Below, in pieces: positions 12,186-23,240 of a DNA stretch of 64,000 nt; position 1 is the first letter of the stretch; each line of letters begins with the position of its first letter. The stretch spans positions 34,506 to 98,505 of the forward strand of contig VWPU01005232.1 in the NCBI GenBank assembly GCA_013398955.1, read 5' to 3'. Below the pieces are notes generated by a model, which saw nothing but the letters and a program-made list of their open reading frames with translations, had not been told where the DNA came from and searched no databases. The position numbers were made by a program, and so were the translations under genes. This DNA is from Callaeas wilsoni. Lineage: Eukaryota > Chordata > Aves > Passeriformes > Callaeidae.

Positions 12186-15100
12186 CACAAAACTTTTAGT
12201 TTTGATAGCATTTTTATAGAATTTATTTTGACAGAATGAATGATCTGTTAGAAAATTCCATACATTAATGGGTAGTTATGCCACAAATCATGAAAATTTA
12301 AGTGGAAAAGTAGATGAAATTCTGTTGAAGATTCATGCTGAAACAACTCCTGCATGGCCAAGGACATCAGTGTGAATGGCTCATAGGAGCGTTGCCATGC
12401 ACTACACTGTTTACCAATCAAACATTTCTAGAAAAGAGCACCTAATCTTGGGTTCATACAAGCAAATGTTAAGTTTCTGCTCATTTAAACAGTAAATGTT
12501 CCCAAAGAAACATCTTAAAAAGCATTTTGCCTTCACGTTGCCCCAGTTCATTCTACTTACAATCCAATAACAGTTAGTAGTTCTCACCAAAGTTGTGATC
12601 TGAAACAAACAGTGAAAAATGAGATTTTGAATGATAATGTACAGTTTTGCAATCTTATCTTCATCAGCTACACCCTACCTGGGTTTCTACACTTTAAGAT
12701 AGGAATGTACCTTCTTTGTAGAATGAGTACCCTCACCCTCTCTGAGGTTCATGTGAATAAAGGGTATTATTTAAACAATTTGTAATGCTATTCCCATTGT
12801 TCAGGATCTTGAGTGCCTTACTTTATAATTTTCTCATAATCTTCTTTGTACTGTGCTTTCCACTATCTGTGGATGAGATCAGATCCCCTGTTGGAGCTGT
12901 AGCTTGCTGGCTTTCATCATTAGCAGATTACACCTTTCAGGACTCGTGGGTATGCACTGCTGGAAGTTATCCAGTGGTCACACTTTCACTTAAGTTTCTG
13001 CAGCTTCTGAATGTGAACTAGTCACTGCAGCCTCTGTCTAGAAAGCTCATCATCTTCTTCTCATACAGATTTCTACAGCAGCTGGGAGGAGTTGCCCTCT
13101 AGAGCTGTTACCCCTCCGTACCAACTAGTGCAACTGAAGAGAGCCCTTTTGTTCTGACTTACATATCTGCATGTTCAGTGGTCACAGACAAGTGAGATGA
13201 ACTTTGCTCCAAAAATTTATGGAAGAGACTCCTGAACTGAAGAGTCACTTGGGGTATTGACTATTTAGTTTGAAATATGCTGTTTGGCTCCACTGATCAT
13301 GTCACATACATATGTTCATAATTAAATACACCTCATAGACTTGGATTTCTAGAGTGAATAGCCTTAGTTAAAATATGATAGTAAATTTCTTCCATGTTTT
13401 TCTATTGATTTTCAATCTGCTTTCCTGGGTTTTGGAATATTCATACACATAACATGAAAGTAGGGTAAGACTGTCAAAGCGAATTAATTTTAAAATTAAG
13501 AGCAGAATTTCCTGGATCGCCCATAAAATGTTATTTTCTCGTTTCTAGTCACACTTTGTCTTAGTTAATACTGCCTAGAGACAGCCAAGTGCATAGATAT
13601 CATGAGGAAACAGCTGCATGACGTACTTCTAGCAGTGCAGATCCTATTCAAAGTCCACTGCTTTTGTCATAAGGCTAAAGTAGAAACTAAGAATGTGTCC
13701 CAGAAGACATCCTCTGCAAAAGGAAACCGGGGAAAAGTAATTAGAATGTGAAGCTTCTTATGAACTCAATTAAAAGACTACTTAAAATTTGCAAACCTTA
13801 TCTCCCTGGCCAGCAGAGCTGGTGGAGAGAAACAGCTTCATCCAGCAGGCAATTCAGAGCATGAAAATCTAGATTCTCACTCAGCAGAGGTTTCTAGGGC
13901 TAAAAGACGGCCAGTAATTTTCAGTAACAAAAATCATCTAGAACACCTGTCCTCATGAGAAAAAAAAATGTTTCAGCACTTGTTCCTGCTGTACCTGCTA
14001 AACTGAGTGGGACTTACTCCAAAGAGTAAGGTCTCGGGAGTATGAAGTGTCACAGTGGTAAAAAGTTGCAGAGTTGAATACAGACATTCACATCCTTCAT
14101 CATTCTTAATCACTTTCTCTTTTCCAACTCTGCTGAGTAACACAGTGAACGTTTCCAACTTCATGTTTCTACTGGAGCTTTCCGGTCTCCAGCAGACCAG
14201 CTAACATTGCTTGGATTCTGGCATTTATAAAACTAATTGGAGTGAGATATTTCCATGATTTATGTCATTTTAAGTGTTGTTTTTGGCTTAGATTTTGGAA
14301 GAACATTAGACTGCTGATGCAGATAGCATGTTTTGTACCTGTTTGTTTTAAGAGAAATGCCGCCAACAACTCAGTCTTCAAATATGCTGAAAATCTAGCA
14401 GGCATTTTCATCTGTTCATATAAAAATACATTTATAGATGACAACATTTTTTTTACATGGTATAATTACAGCAACATTTATGTGTCCCCTCTGGCAGGCT
14501 TCTTAGCCTCCATTATTAAAGGAAAGATTGCCTTCAAAGACCATGCTTTCTAATCTGCTGAAGGGCTGTTAGATGAAGATTTTACCACGGGGAGATTAAG
14601 AAACAGTTGTTGTGCAGGGTAAGCCGAATAAAAGGACATGATGCATCTTTGCATCTGTATACCTGATTGAACGCCCCAAATCCTGTTTCTTCTCCTACTC
14701 GTGATCTGAAAATTTGTGTGGCTTCTGTCCAGGCATGAAAAGCTTTTTTTTTTTTTTTTCTTTTCTGTTCTAATAATTCAATCCCTACTAAATTGGTTGC
14801 CTATAAATAATCCGTAAAGAGACTGAAAAAGCAGTGTCTGTAGGTGCATATGATCCTGGTAGAAATAGATTACACACCCAACCATTACTCAAATAAAAAA
14901 TTAGATGCAGATCACTTATTTTTATTTATAATTTTAGAATAAACTGTGAATTTATGTAAGATGGAGGTATAAATAAGTATGCCATAATGCAGTATTTTTC
15001 AGCATTCTCAAACCAATTGGATCAATATTGCAAAATATTAGAACAAAGTAAATCAATGGTGCAAAAGCAGTTCATTGTACATGTACATTCCTTACTAAGG

Positions 15101-17094
15101 ACCAAAACAGCTTTATGATGTATGTTTCTGTGAGCAAATTTTACTGAGACATAGTACAACATTAGCAGACATTTCTCAAAAGCATGTTCTGAAGTCTTGA
15201 ACTTGGCTGCGTATAATGCATTTGAAAATGTGTACTGAACTTGGAGAAGAAAGTATGCAAAATGTGCATTCTACTTAAAATTCAACATTTATTATTTCAT
15301 TGCAACAACATCCTTGGGTTTTACTGTCACTTTTCAGACAAATGCAGGGAGACATTTCCCTGCTCAAAGCACTGGTAGAAAGCCTATGGCCATGCTCCTG
15401 CCACTGATAGCACACAGGAGGAAAGTTGCATCTGAATGGAGTGTCCTTGAAGACAAAGGGTAGTTTGAGGATGAATCAATCAGTTCATGAGCTATCATTT
15501 GAAGTGCTGTAAGCCTTAGATCTTAGCTTTGCTCATGCTGATCTCTTACTGTTACCTTCAAAGGCTGCAGGATGAACCTAAATTCGTACAGAGTACAGAT
15601 AAAGAAATAGAGGTGAGATAAAGATAAAGCACAGAGGAAGGATTCAGCACATGCCATAAGCTCTCACCAGAGCCAGCCATAATAAAGCATTACTGGTAAG
15701 GAAGCGAAGAGCAAAGAATTATGGCCTAGAGATGGACTGAGAAGGAATTTTTTTCTCATGCAAAATCTGTTCTGAGCTGTGTTTCCTTTCTAAATTTTTC
15801 ATGGACCCACAGGAAATTCAATAGGATCTCAGTTCAGAAAACTGAAATTTCCGTCTCTCAACAGGATAAAAATCATTATATAGAACAAAAAACAGTATGT
15901 AAATACCTTTTAATGTATATTAATATGCATTATGGTCATGTAAATAATATTAACTAAGCTTAATGCAATTCTTATTTTCAGTTTTGTCAAGGAAACAGTG
16001 TAAACCAGGATATTGATCCTGATAGATTTGTGTTTCAATGAGTAGGTGTTTTTTCTCATCAGTAGAGTTACAATTGTTCTAGGTCCTGTATCAGTCACTG
16101 GGGATCTTCTGAGTGCATAAGGAAAAGAAAGTAAACATCTTCATCTCCTGCACCTGCTCCATGTTTGAGCATACGATCTGAATCCATACACGCTGGCCAA
16201 AGGTGGGCTTGACAGTGCTGGGAACCAGTCCAGCCTGAACACCAGCCCAGCCTGGAAATTTCTGGGACACAGTGCAGGGGGTGCCTTCTGTGAGCCCAAG
16301 AGAAAATGGGATGTGCAGTGTTCTTTCATGCAGCACATGGCTTTGAAAAATGAATGTGTAGCAACTGTGATAATGAATTGATCCAGCAAAACAGCCAAAT
16401 GCTGATTTATTTTTAACTCTGCTGTTACTCCTGTATGTCTCCGTGCCAGTTCAGTGCTCTCTCTGCAGTCACAGCTCCTATAGAGGAGGCACTGCTGCTG
16501 GTACAGTCAGAATTAATGCTCAAGAGCACTTCTAACTTCTAGCTTACTCAATTTATTGTAGAAGAAGTTTGGGGAGACCTGCTGTTAATGTACAGTGCTT
16601 ACTGGGTGCACCTGCATTAGGTTTCCATTCAGGCTGGAATTGAGGTTTGGAAGCCAATCTTATAACTTCACTGCCTATTGAACTTTGATTCTTGTCCAGA
16701 AACTATTCATAGTACTTAGGCTCTGATTCTCAGGTGCAACTAAAACAAAACAGGACCCCAAAGCACTCTTCAGTCAGTATTCAGACACCAGGACCAAAGT
16801 GGTCCTTATTAGAGTTAATCCAAAGAAAAGAACTCTTGAAATGCATGTTGTTTGGATGTCAGGTCTCCAGCAGCAACTAATGCTCTGGAAATTGGTTCCT
16901 ATTACACCACAATATTTTCTGCTGGATCCAAGGCTCTCCTAGCGGGTCTAGCCTGGCAGGTGATAAAACATACTCCCATTACAGATCTGCCACAAGGTTT
17001 GTGATGGAAATACTCATAAAATAATTCATGTAATTGTTAAGATCTGATTAGTAAAAGATGTCTATGTCCAAATTAAGGTTCAAGTGAGACCATC
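12186..17094. other. Gene-free unique sequence
   Basis: No gene or family-level repeat is recognised. The notable simple sequence is a 16-base T run at 14744-14759. Open frames such as 14242-14553 and 16091-16398 are short and lack motifs. Nothing else can be named. Confidence 0.55.
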
Positions 17095-17116
17095 TGCCAA
17101 AATCGATAATATAGAT

Positions 17117-17122
17117 TTTATT
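17117..17122 (-). promoter_or_regulatory. LTR polyadenylation signal AATAAA
   Basis: TTTATT on the plus strand, AATAAA in LTR orientation, about 20 bases before the proposed LTR end. The U5 this implies is very short. Confidence 0.6.
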
Positions 17123-17324
17123 TAACAATGAATGTGAGGTAAAGACATAGAAAGAAATAGACAAGAGAAAGAAATCGACAAGAACCAGACAAGAGAGGAG
17201 AGACAGAGAGAGGGAACAAGAAAAAGATAGTCACCACACATGGATCCAGAGGCATCCCCTTGCTCCTTCTTTACACTGGGCTTCTCAGCCATGGGGAGTT
17301 GCATTGTTGTTCAAAACTTTTCAC

Positions 17325-17332
17325 TATTTATA
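17325..17332 (-). promoter_or_regulatory. LTR TATA box
   Basis: TATAAATA in LTR orientation, about 170 bases into the LTR and about 200 bases upstream of its polyA signal. This is the expected position for a U3 core promoter. Confidence 0.6.
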
Positions 17333-17498
17333 CATCTTAGCAAATATAGGCATTAAGGTTCATTGGATACACAGTTCTGTTATACTATCGGTTAAATGAT
17401 TCTCTCACTTTTGATGCTCTTTAGTCCATACATTCGGTCTTTCTCTTCTTTTGACTCTGTGGGTTTCTTGGGTTGAGGGCTGTGAGTCGGTCACCACA

Positions 17499-18150
17499 AT
17501 CTCCCCCTGCCAGAATTACCTTTTACCCATCAGAGCTGACTTCAGCACAGTTTCAGAGTTGGATTTCCTTGTGGTCCATAAATTCTATATTCTTTGTGTC
17601 CCTTATCAGTGATAGGTTGCTCTCCCCAAGCTTTGTTAACTTCCCCCAAGGTCTGAGACAACACCTGCACCACAATACCACCTATTCTTTATCTCAAGTT
17701 CCCACAGTGGTGGCTTCTCTTACAGTCCAAGTTCCATGTATCCACAGAGGCATATTCAGGGGGACTTTGGTGGTCGTTGGTGGTCACAGATGCCATCTGT
17801 CCTATAACTTGGGGTGATCTTTTTTTGACCAGTGATACACAAATAAGTAGTTGCTTCTTTACAGTATTTGCTTGCCACAGCGGGAATTTTTATCCAGATG
17901 CATTAACTAGGATGAGCTAACCAAACCTTGAGTTAGTGCCAACCTGTTGCTCCATTCTGTGCTTATCTCATGGCAAAGTCCTTCTGTGGCCTTAAGACTG
18001 TTTGAGACAGGCAACTATGCCCTTTAAATCCTTATGGTAGTAGAAATTGCTATGCCAGTTTGCTAACAGTGATTCTCCTCAGCAGTGTTCTCTGCATAAT
18101 AATTCTAAAACCAGGACCCTTGGGAAACAGGGCACAAGAACAGACTCCAT
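17499..18150 (-). mobile_element. Decayed internal region of the same endogenous retrovirus
   Basis: This lies immediately upstream, in element orientation, of the 3' LTR and starts with its polypurine tract at 17499-17511. The minus-strand reading frames look formerly coding in places but are broken by stop codons and frameshifts within a few dozen codons, so no intact retroviral protein is present. I could not assign the remnant to gag, pol or env. The far boundary is uncertain: similar minus-strand open sequence continues to a 65-codon frame at 18308-18505. No matching 5' LTR is seen within the window, so the copy is 5'-truncated or broken. Confidence 0.55.
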
Positions 18151-18307
18151 GACAACAATGTGGTTCTTTGGAATGAGAATTACAAACTTATTATGAGAAA
18201 TTTGATAAAGTGCTACATTGTTTCTTTGTTCTCAATGGCTGGCACTTTTTTCCTAGTGGATAAAAGCTTTTCCAAATGGCTTTTTTTTTTTATGTTAAAT
18301 TTAGGTA

Positions 18308-18505
18308 TTAGGTTAATATCTTTGGCATTGACTCTACCCTAATTGTAAGATTTACGCCATTTCCTGGTACTAATAGAGTGTTCAGCACATGCCTGGGAGG
18401 TTCAGTAATAGGTGCGTCCTTGCCAGATGTCAAGTCAGGATAGTTCTTTTGTAAGAAATCTGAGGAAAAAAATCCTATTTCTATATTTCTTACAGGGGAA
18501 AACAA
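18308..18505 (-). pseudogene. Possible retroviral or unknown coding remnant
   Basis: A 65-codon minus-strand open frame, in the same orientation as the adjacent retroviral remnant. It has a protein-like mix of proline, asparagine and hydrophobic residues and no low-complexity run. No family is recognised. It may be a further decayed piece of the endogenous retrovirus or a chance frame. Its only support is strand agreement and proximity (about 160 bp beyond the clear ERV sequence). Confidence 0.2.
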
Positions 18506-19391
18506 AAGTCTATTTAATGTTAAATATATATGGAAATAACTTCTAAATATTTGTGTTTAAAAGCAGAATCATAAGCAAAACTATAAGTCTTGGACATGAT
18601 ATTTTCTCCCTCTCTAGATTTTACCTTGTTCTTCTGAATTGATATGCCCTATTCTGACTGATGTGCTTGTCATCTCATGCATACTCTGTAAATTAAAACA
18701 GATCTTTTTATACCTGTGTAACTGTTATCTTGCCATTGTTTTTAAGGATTCCATTTGTAATCCCATTTGCTGTCTAAGAACTTTCAGAAGTGCTGGTGCA
18801 TGAACTGGAAAAAACACAGCAGAGCTGTTGAAATCCGAGATGAGTTTGAGGGAAGAGATGATAAAATCCTTTTTTATTTGTGCACGCAGAAAGTAGGATA
18901 TGGAAATTGCTAACATCTTGAAGGTGGAAAGCCACTATCTCATTTAACAGAGCCCAATTTTATGGCAGAAATGTAATTCCATTGCTGCAATTTTGGAGGC
19001 AAATGTGTCCTTAATAATGATTCCAGTGTAATCGCCAAGATATATAATCCCAGATAATTTTATCTGCACGACCCTGAAATTACAAGGCACAGCCACAGAG
19101 ATGTGAGGTGAGCTTCCTGAGACACTCACCTAGAGTCACTGCATTAAGGCAGGAATGGAGGCATTTACAGAAGATGATATGCAGGTAGATGTGTGCAACA
19201 GATGAGTAAATTGCTCTCTAGAAATACTTAGGGATGACCAAATAGCTCATATGTATGTGCGTAGGCTGCAGATGACAGCAGATAACGAGACAGGTGCAAT
19301 CTCTAAAACCATGATCTTAACTTGAATTGTATTGCCCAAATAATCCCTCTTGTGTGAGAACAGGCTGTAAAATTGACTGTTTAACTTTTGA

Positions 19392-19410
19392 CCCTAACAT
19401 AATGTTAGGG
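19392..19410. repeat. Short perfect palindrome
   Basis: CCCTAACAT, a single A, then ATGTTAGGG: two 9-base arms with one unpaired base. It may be only a chance hairpin. No transposon terminal repeat or target duplication is seen around it. Confidence 0.6.
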
Positions 19411-19994
19411 AAGAGTGTTTTGTAGGCCTATGTTAAGTTTCTTTAAAACAAAGACAGTTTCTTCAGGTTTGTTTGGGTTTTTTGTTTGGCTGGGGTTTTT
19501 TTAAAGGATTTTTAACAATTTGTGATTAAAAGTTTCATATGTGACTCAAACCTTCAATTTGAAATAAATCACTACTGGGCCTGGGAAAAAAAAATGTGTG
19601 ATGCATGAAGATTCTCCAGAATGGGCAAAACATGCCTTTTACACTAAATGACTTTTGGTATGGTTCTGAGACAGGTTTGTGTCCTGACAGAACTCAACTT
19701 TATCAGGTCATCTAGTACAGGCATGAAATGAGAAACTAAGGAAGCAAGTACTCCTCTCTCCCAAAAAATAAGGTGTATTTGAAAGAAAAGCAGTCCTTTT
19801 CCAGGTGCAATGGAACTGATTAATGAATTGCTTCATCTGACAAAGCAAGCTGGCTATAGATTGGACAAAGGGTAAAACACTTCTAAGCCATAGATAAATA
19901 CTGAGAAAGCTCAGAGCAAGAGGATCAGGAAGATAAGTAATCAAACCCCAAAGAATATTTGTTATAAATAAGAAGAGACCAAGTTCAATTTAAA

Positions 19995-20030
19995 GATGAT
20001 GATGATGATGATGATGATAATGATGATTAT
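19995..20030. repeat. (GAT)n trinucleotide microsatellite
   Basis: Eight uninterrupted GAT units (19995-20018) are followed by imperfect AAT/GAT units. It is non-coding here. Confidence 0.95.
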
Positions 20031-22661
20031 TTTGTCTCTTTTGCACAACACATTTTGTATTAAAAATCTCTCTAGTGCTTATAACAATTTATAACCACTG
20101 TTTTATCTCCCAGAACAAGCAACCTCTAAACCAGTCTAGCCTGAGGAAAAAGACACAGAAAGGAATATTGCTAAGCCCCTGGTCTATTTGAAAGGTGTGG
20201 GTGTACAACTTTGGGAGAAGCCCAAGACAAACACAGCCTTGCCAGAAGACTTTGCAAGTACAGCAAGCCAAAGCTAAAGTTTTGATGTACGCTTCATCTG
20301 TAGGGAGCTTAAAGACCTACATGGTTCTTAGAAGGCCCATAGGGCTACAAGAGTTTATTCAGCTTTGTGATGCCCAGAGAGATTTCAACAACATAAAAAG
20401 AAGTGTGGGTGCAAGAGATAGAAAAAAACATTTGACAAATATCACCTTACATAATGACTTCCTGCAAGTTTCCACAGCTATAGAAAGGAATGAACACACA
20501 GAGAATGGAATAAAGTATATATGTTGACTATATGTATGTGAACAGTTGATGGTTCACTTTAACAGAGATCTGCATAGAGTCATCAAAAACAAATATATCT
20601 AATGACAAATCATACTCTGAAGAACATATATTACTCCAGGAAATTACCATAACCTGCTGTAAGAATTTTTTACTTTGTCAGTGCTCTGTACTGGTCTCTG
20701 CAGAGAGTGAAGGCACCAGAGGAATGAGGGCTGTGGTGGACCCCTTTGCTGATGCAGAAGAATAGCTCCCTGTTGGCCACCCTTCCAGTTTCAGACTGAA
20801 AAGTGCACAGCAAAGCACAAAAGGAAGAAGCAATAAACAAAGAAACAAAACCCCAACAACCTTCTCTTTTCTATACAACCCCCTGCTAGGTACTTTCTCA
20901 AAACATGTACACACTGCTTTATTTAGTACTATATTACTCATGCAAAAGCTCAATTTCTTCACTGGGTCAATACCCAACTGCTTTGTGCCTGGCAAGGCAA
21001 GCCATTTATTAATTAGAGCTGCCCTGCAGTCTGTCACTCCTGTTCCAGTACACTTTGTTTGTGCCGTTCTCCAGCTGGTACAGCCATGACATCCCTTACT
21101 TTCAAAGATGATTTTAAAATGTGAGGAGAAAACGTGAAAAACAACAGAGTTAATCGTGTTTTAAGCAAACTTATGAAGTTTGCTCATTGTTACATTTCCT
21201 GCAAGAAAGGGACAGCTCTGTACATGTCTCTTGGGAGGGTTTCTTCTATTTAAAAGTTGCAAACACTCTAAATTTCATTGTTTTAAATGTTGTAACACAT
21301 TTGTTTCCCAAATAGTATTGCTCCCAATACTATGGTTCACATTTGGCTTTAATCTGCTGGTCTGAAAACACTTTGCAAAAGAAGTCTGCACCACTACCTT
21401 CCTTTATATATTTCTGTTTCCCCTCGATCACTTTTTCACAAGATGCTCAGTAGAAGGTGTGCGGATAGGAGCAGCAGCGTTGTACAATTCTCTGCCTCAG
21501 TGATTGTTTCGGCCCTTGTGTTTGATCACTCAAGGGAAGCAACCTAGTGCCTACAGCACACCACACAGCCCCATCTGCCTTCACTGGCGGGGAATCAGAT
21601 GTATGAGGTCGTCCTGTGCCACTGTCATCTTTCAGCAGAACTGCTGTGTGCAGTCTGTTTTCTGAAAGGTTTTCATTTCACTATCTCCCAAGCTACTGAT
21701 AGCACCTTGTGACTGAAATCTCTCATTTTTATGTGCGCGTTATATCTCACTGAAGCCTCACCTCACCAGCCCTCTGATACAGTCTGTAATACACGTGAAA
21801 GGAGCATTTTCAAGACATCCCAAAACTGAGATCACAATGAGAAGGTTAAGACCATTGATGGTCCTGTACTGTATTTTTTAACTGAAAGGAAATTTAAAGG
21901 ATATATTTTTGCTCTTTATCCATGTCTGTTGTTGTCACTATCAGTGTGGGGCTCTCCAGAAGAAGAAAACCTTAACGACATGACATAAAATGCTGAGGAG
22001 AGTAGAGGCCCTTCCCTGTGTTCCTGTCAACTTTTACCAAACCCTACATACTTAGATCCACAATAAAAAAAAAAATAAAAGAAAAAAAAGGTCAGCCCTT
22101 GTCCTGTGTATAGAGCCATTGATCTTCCTCTTTCATAGATTTCCATAGATTTGCCTTCCTCTTTCATAGCTTTCCTCTTGGACAGGAATGTGCATATGAG
22201 GGCGTAGGGAATGGTGATTTAGGGTTACTACTTAGGATTAGAAGTACAGACTTAAAAAGTCAGGCAATTTTCTGATACTTGGACACACATTCGTCCCCAC
22301 AGAACAGAGTGTCTCTGTGACATGAGCCAGGCCTGTGGTGGCTAACCAGCAGGAAAGACAATAGATGTGCTCATAGTAAGACTGTTGAAAGGCTCCAATG
22401 CTTCTGTTTGTCAAAACAGGACCCAAAGGAAATCCTTCCTAATTCTGTTTCTCTCTATTAGACAAATCAGTGGGCAGACAGCCTGTATTGGGTTTGTGTG
22501 GCCAGGTTTTGGTCATGAGGGGCTACAGGGGTGGCTTCTTTGAGAAGCTGCCAGAAGCTTTCCCCATGTCCAGCAGAGCCAATGCCAGCTGGTTCCATGA
22601 TGTCCCTGCTTCTGCGAAGGCCAATCCCATCAGGAGTGATAGTAATGCCTCTGTGATAACA

Positions 22662-22669
22662 TATTTAAG
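22662..22669 (+). promoter_or_regulatory. LTR TATA-like element
   Basis: TATTTAAG about 180 bases after the LTR start, where a U3 promoter is expected. It is a variant of the TATA consensus. Confidence 0.4.
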
Positions 22670-22879
22670 AAGGAAAAAGTTATTGATAAGATGTAATTGC
22701 TCTCAGAGAAGAGAGGCGGGAGAATGTGCAAGAGGAACAGGCAGAGAGCTCTGCAGACACCAAGATCAGTGGAGAAGGAGGGGGAGGAGGTGCTCCAGGC
22801 ACCAGAGCTGGGATTCCCCTGCAGCCTCTGGTGCAGGCCGTGGTGAAGCAGCTGTGCACCTGCAGCCCATGGAGGACCA

Positions 22880-23240
22880 CGGGAATGCAGAGATCCACCC
22901 ACAGGTCATGGAGGAGACCCACACCAGAGCAGGTGGGTTTCTGAAAGAGGGCTGTGAACCCATGGGAAACCTGTGCTGGAGAAGACTCCCGGCAGTGACC
23001 TGTGGACTTGTGGAGAGAGGAGCCCATGCTGGAGCAGGTTTTCTGGTAGGACTTGTGACCCTGTGAGGTACCCACTCTGGAGCAGGCTGTTGCTGCAGGC
23101 CAGCATCCCCTGAAGAAGTGACCCATGTTGCAGCAGTTCATAAAGGACTGCTGCCCATGGGATGGACTCCTATTACAGAAGTCCATGGAGACCTGTCTAC
23201 CATGGGAACGACCCCATGATGGAGCAGAGCAAGGACTCCT
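22880..23240 (+). repeat. Degenerate ~48-bp tandem units within the LTR
   Basis: Blocks resembling CATGCTGGAGCAG recur at about 22921, 22972, 23027, 23073, 23124, 23169 and 23216, with a GTGACC or CCATGGGA-like block between them. Spacing is about 45-51 bases. Divergence between units is high, so the array predates this insertion and is probably part of the family consensus. Confidence 0.65.

Larger units (their letters stand above)
17095..17498 (-). mobile_element. Endogenous retrovirus 3' LTR
   Basis: On the minus strand this begins TGTGGTGACC at 17498, directly after a purine-rich GGCAGGGGGAGAT (complement of 17499-17511) that has the form of a retroviral polypurine tract. It contains a TATAAATA box (17325-17332) and an AATAAA signal (17117-17122), and ends near ...TTTTGGCA at 17095. 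Length is about 404 bp. The TATA-to-polyA part is strongly pyrimidine-rich on the LTR strand (plus-strand purines, 17140-17235). Because internal sequence follows the LTR start, it is a 3' LTR, not a solo LTR, and the element runs right to left. The left boundary is chosen as the nearest CA end after the polyA signal and could be off by some bases. From its general look it may belong to an ERVL-like family, which I cannot confirm. Confidence 0.75.
18506..22483. other. Gene-free sequence with microsatellite and palindrome
   Basis: No gene is recognised. The segment holds a (GAT)n run and a 19-base palindrome (both listed separately) and a local duplication of CCTCTTTCATAG at about 22127-22165. 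Open frames at 20195-20527 (+) and 20678-21037 (-) are the longest. The latter contains one hydrophobic stretch but no start context, splice signal or family resemblance. Confidence 0.5.

Noticed and set aside
17473..17817. 114-codon plus-strand frame
   Set aside because: It overlaps the retroviral LTR and internal region on the opposite strand, so it is probably a shadow.
20678..21037. 119-codon minus-strand frame with one hydrophobic segment
   Set aside because: One membrane-like stretch is not enough. No family resemblance, no promoter and no partner exon.
22880..23240. CRISPR-like regular spacing of repeats
   Set aside because: Units are degenerate and contiguous with no unique spacers, and the context is an avian LTR.
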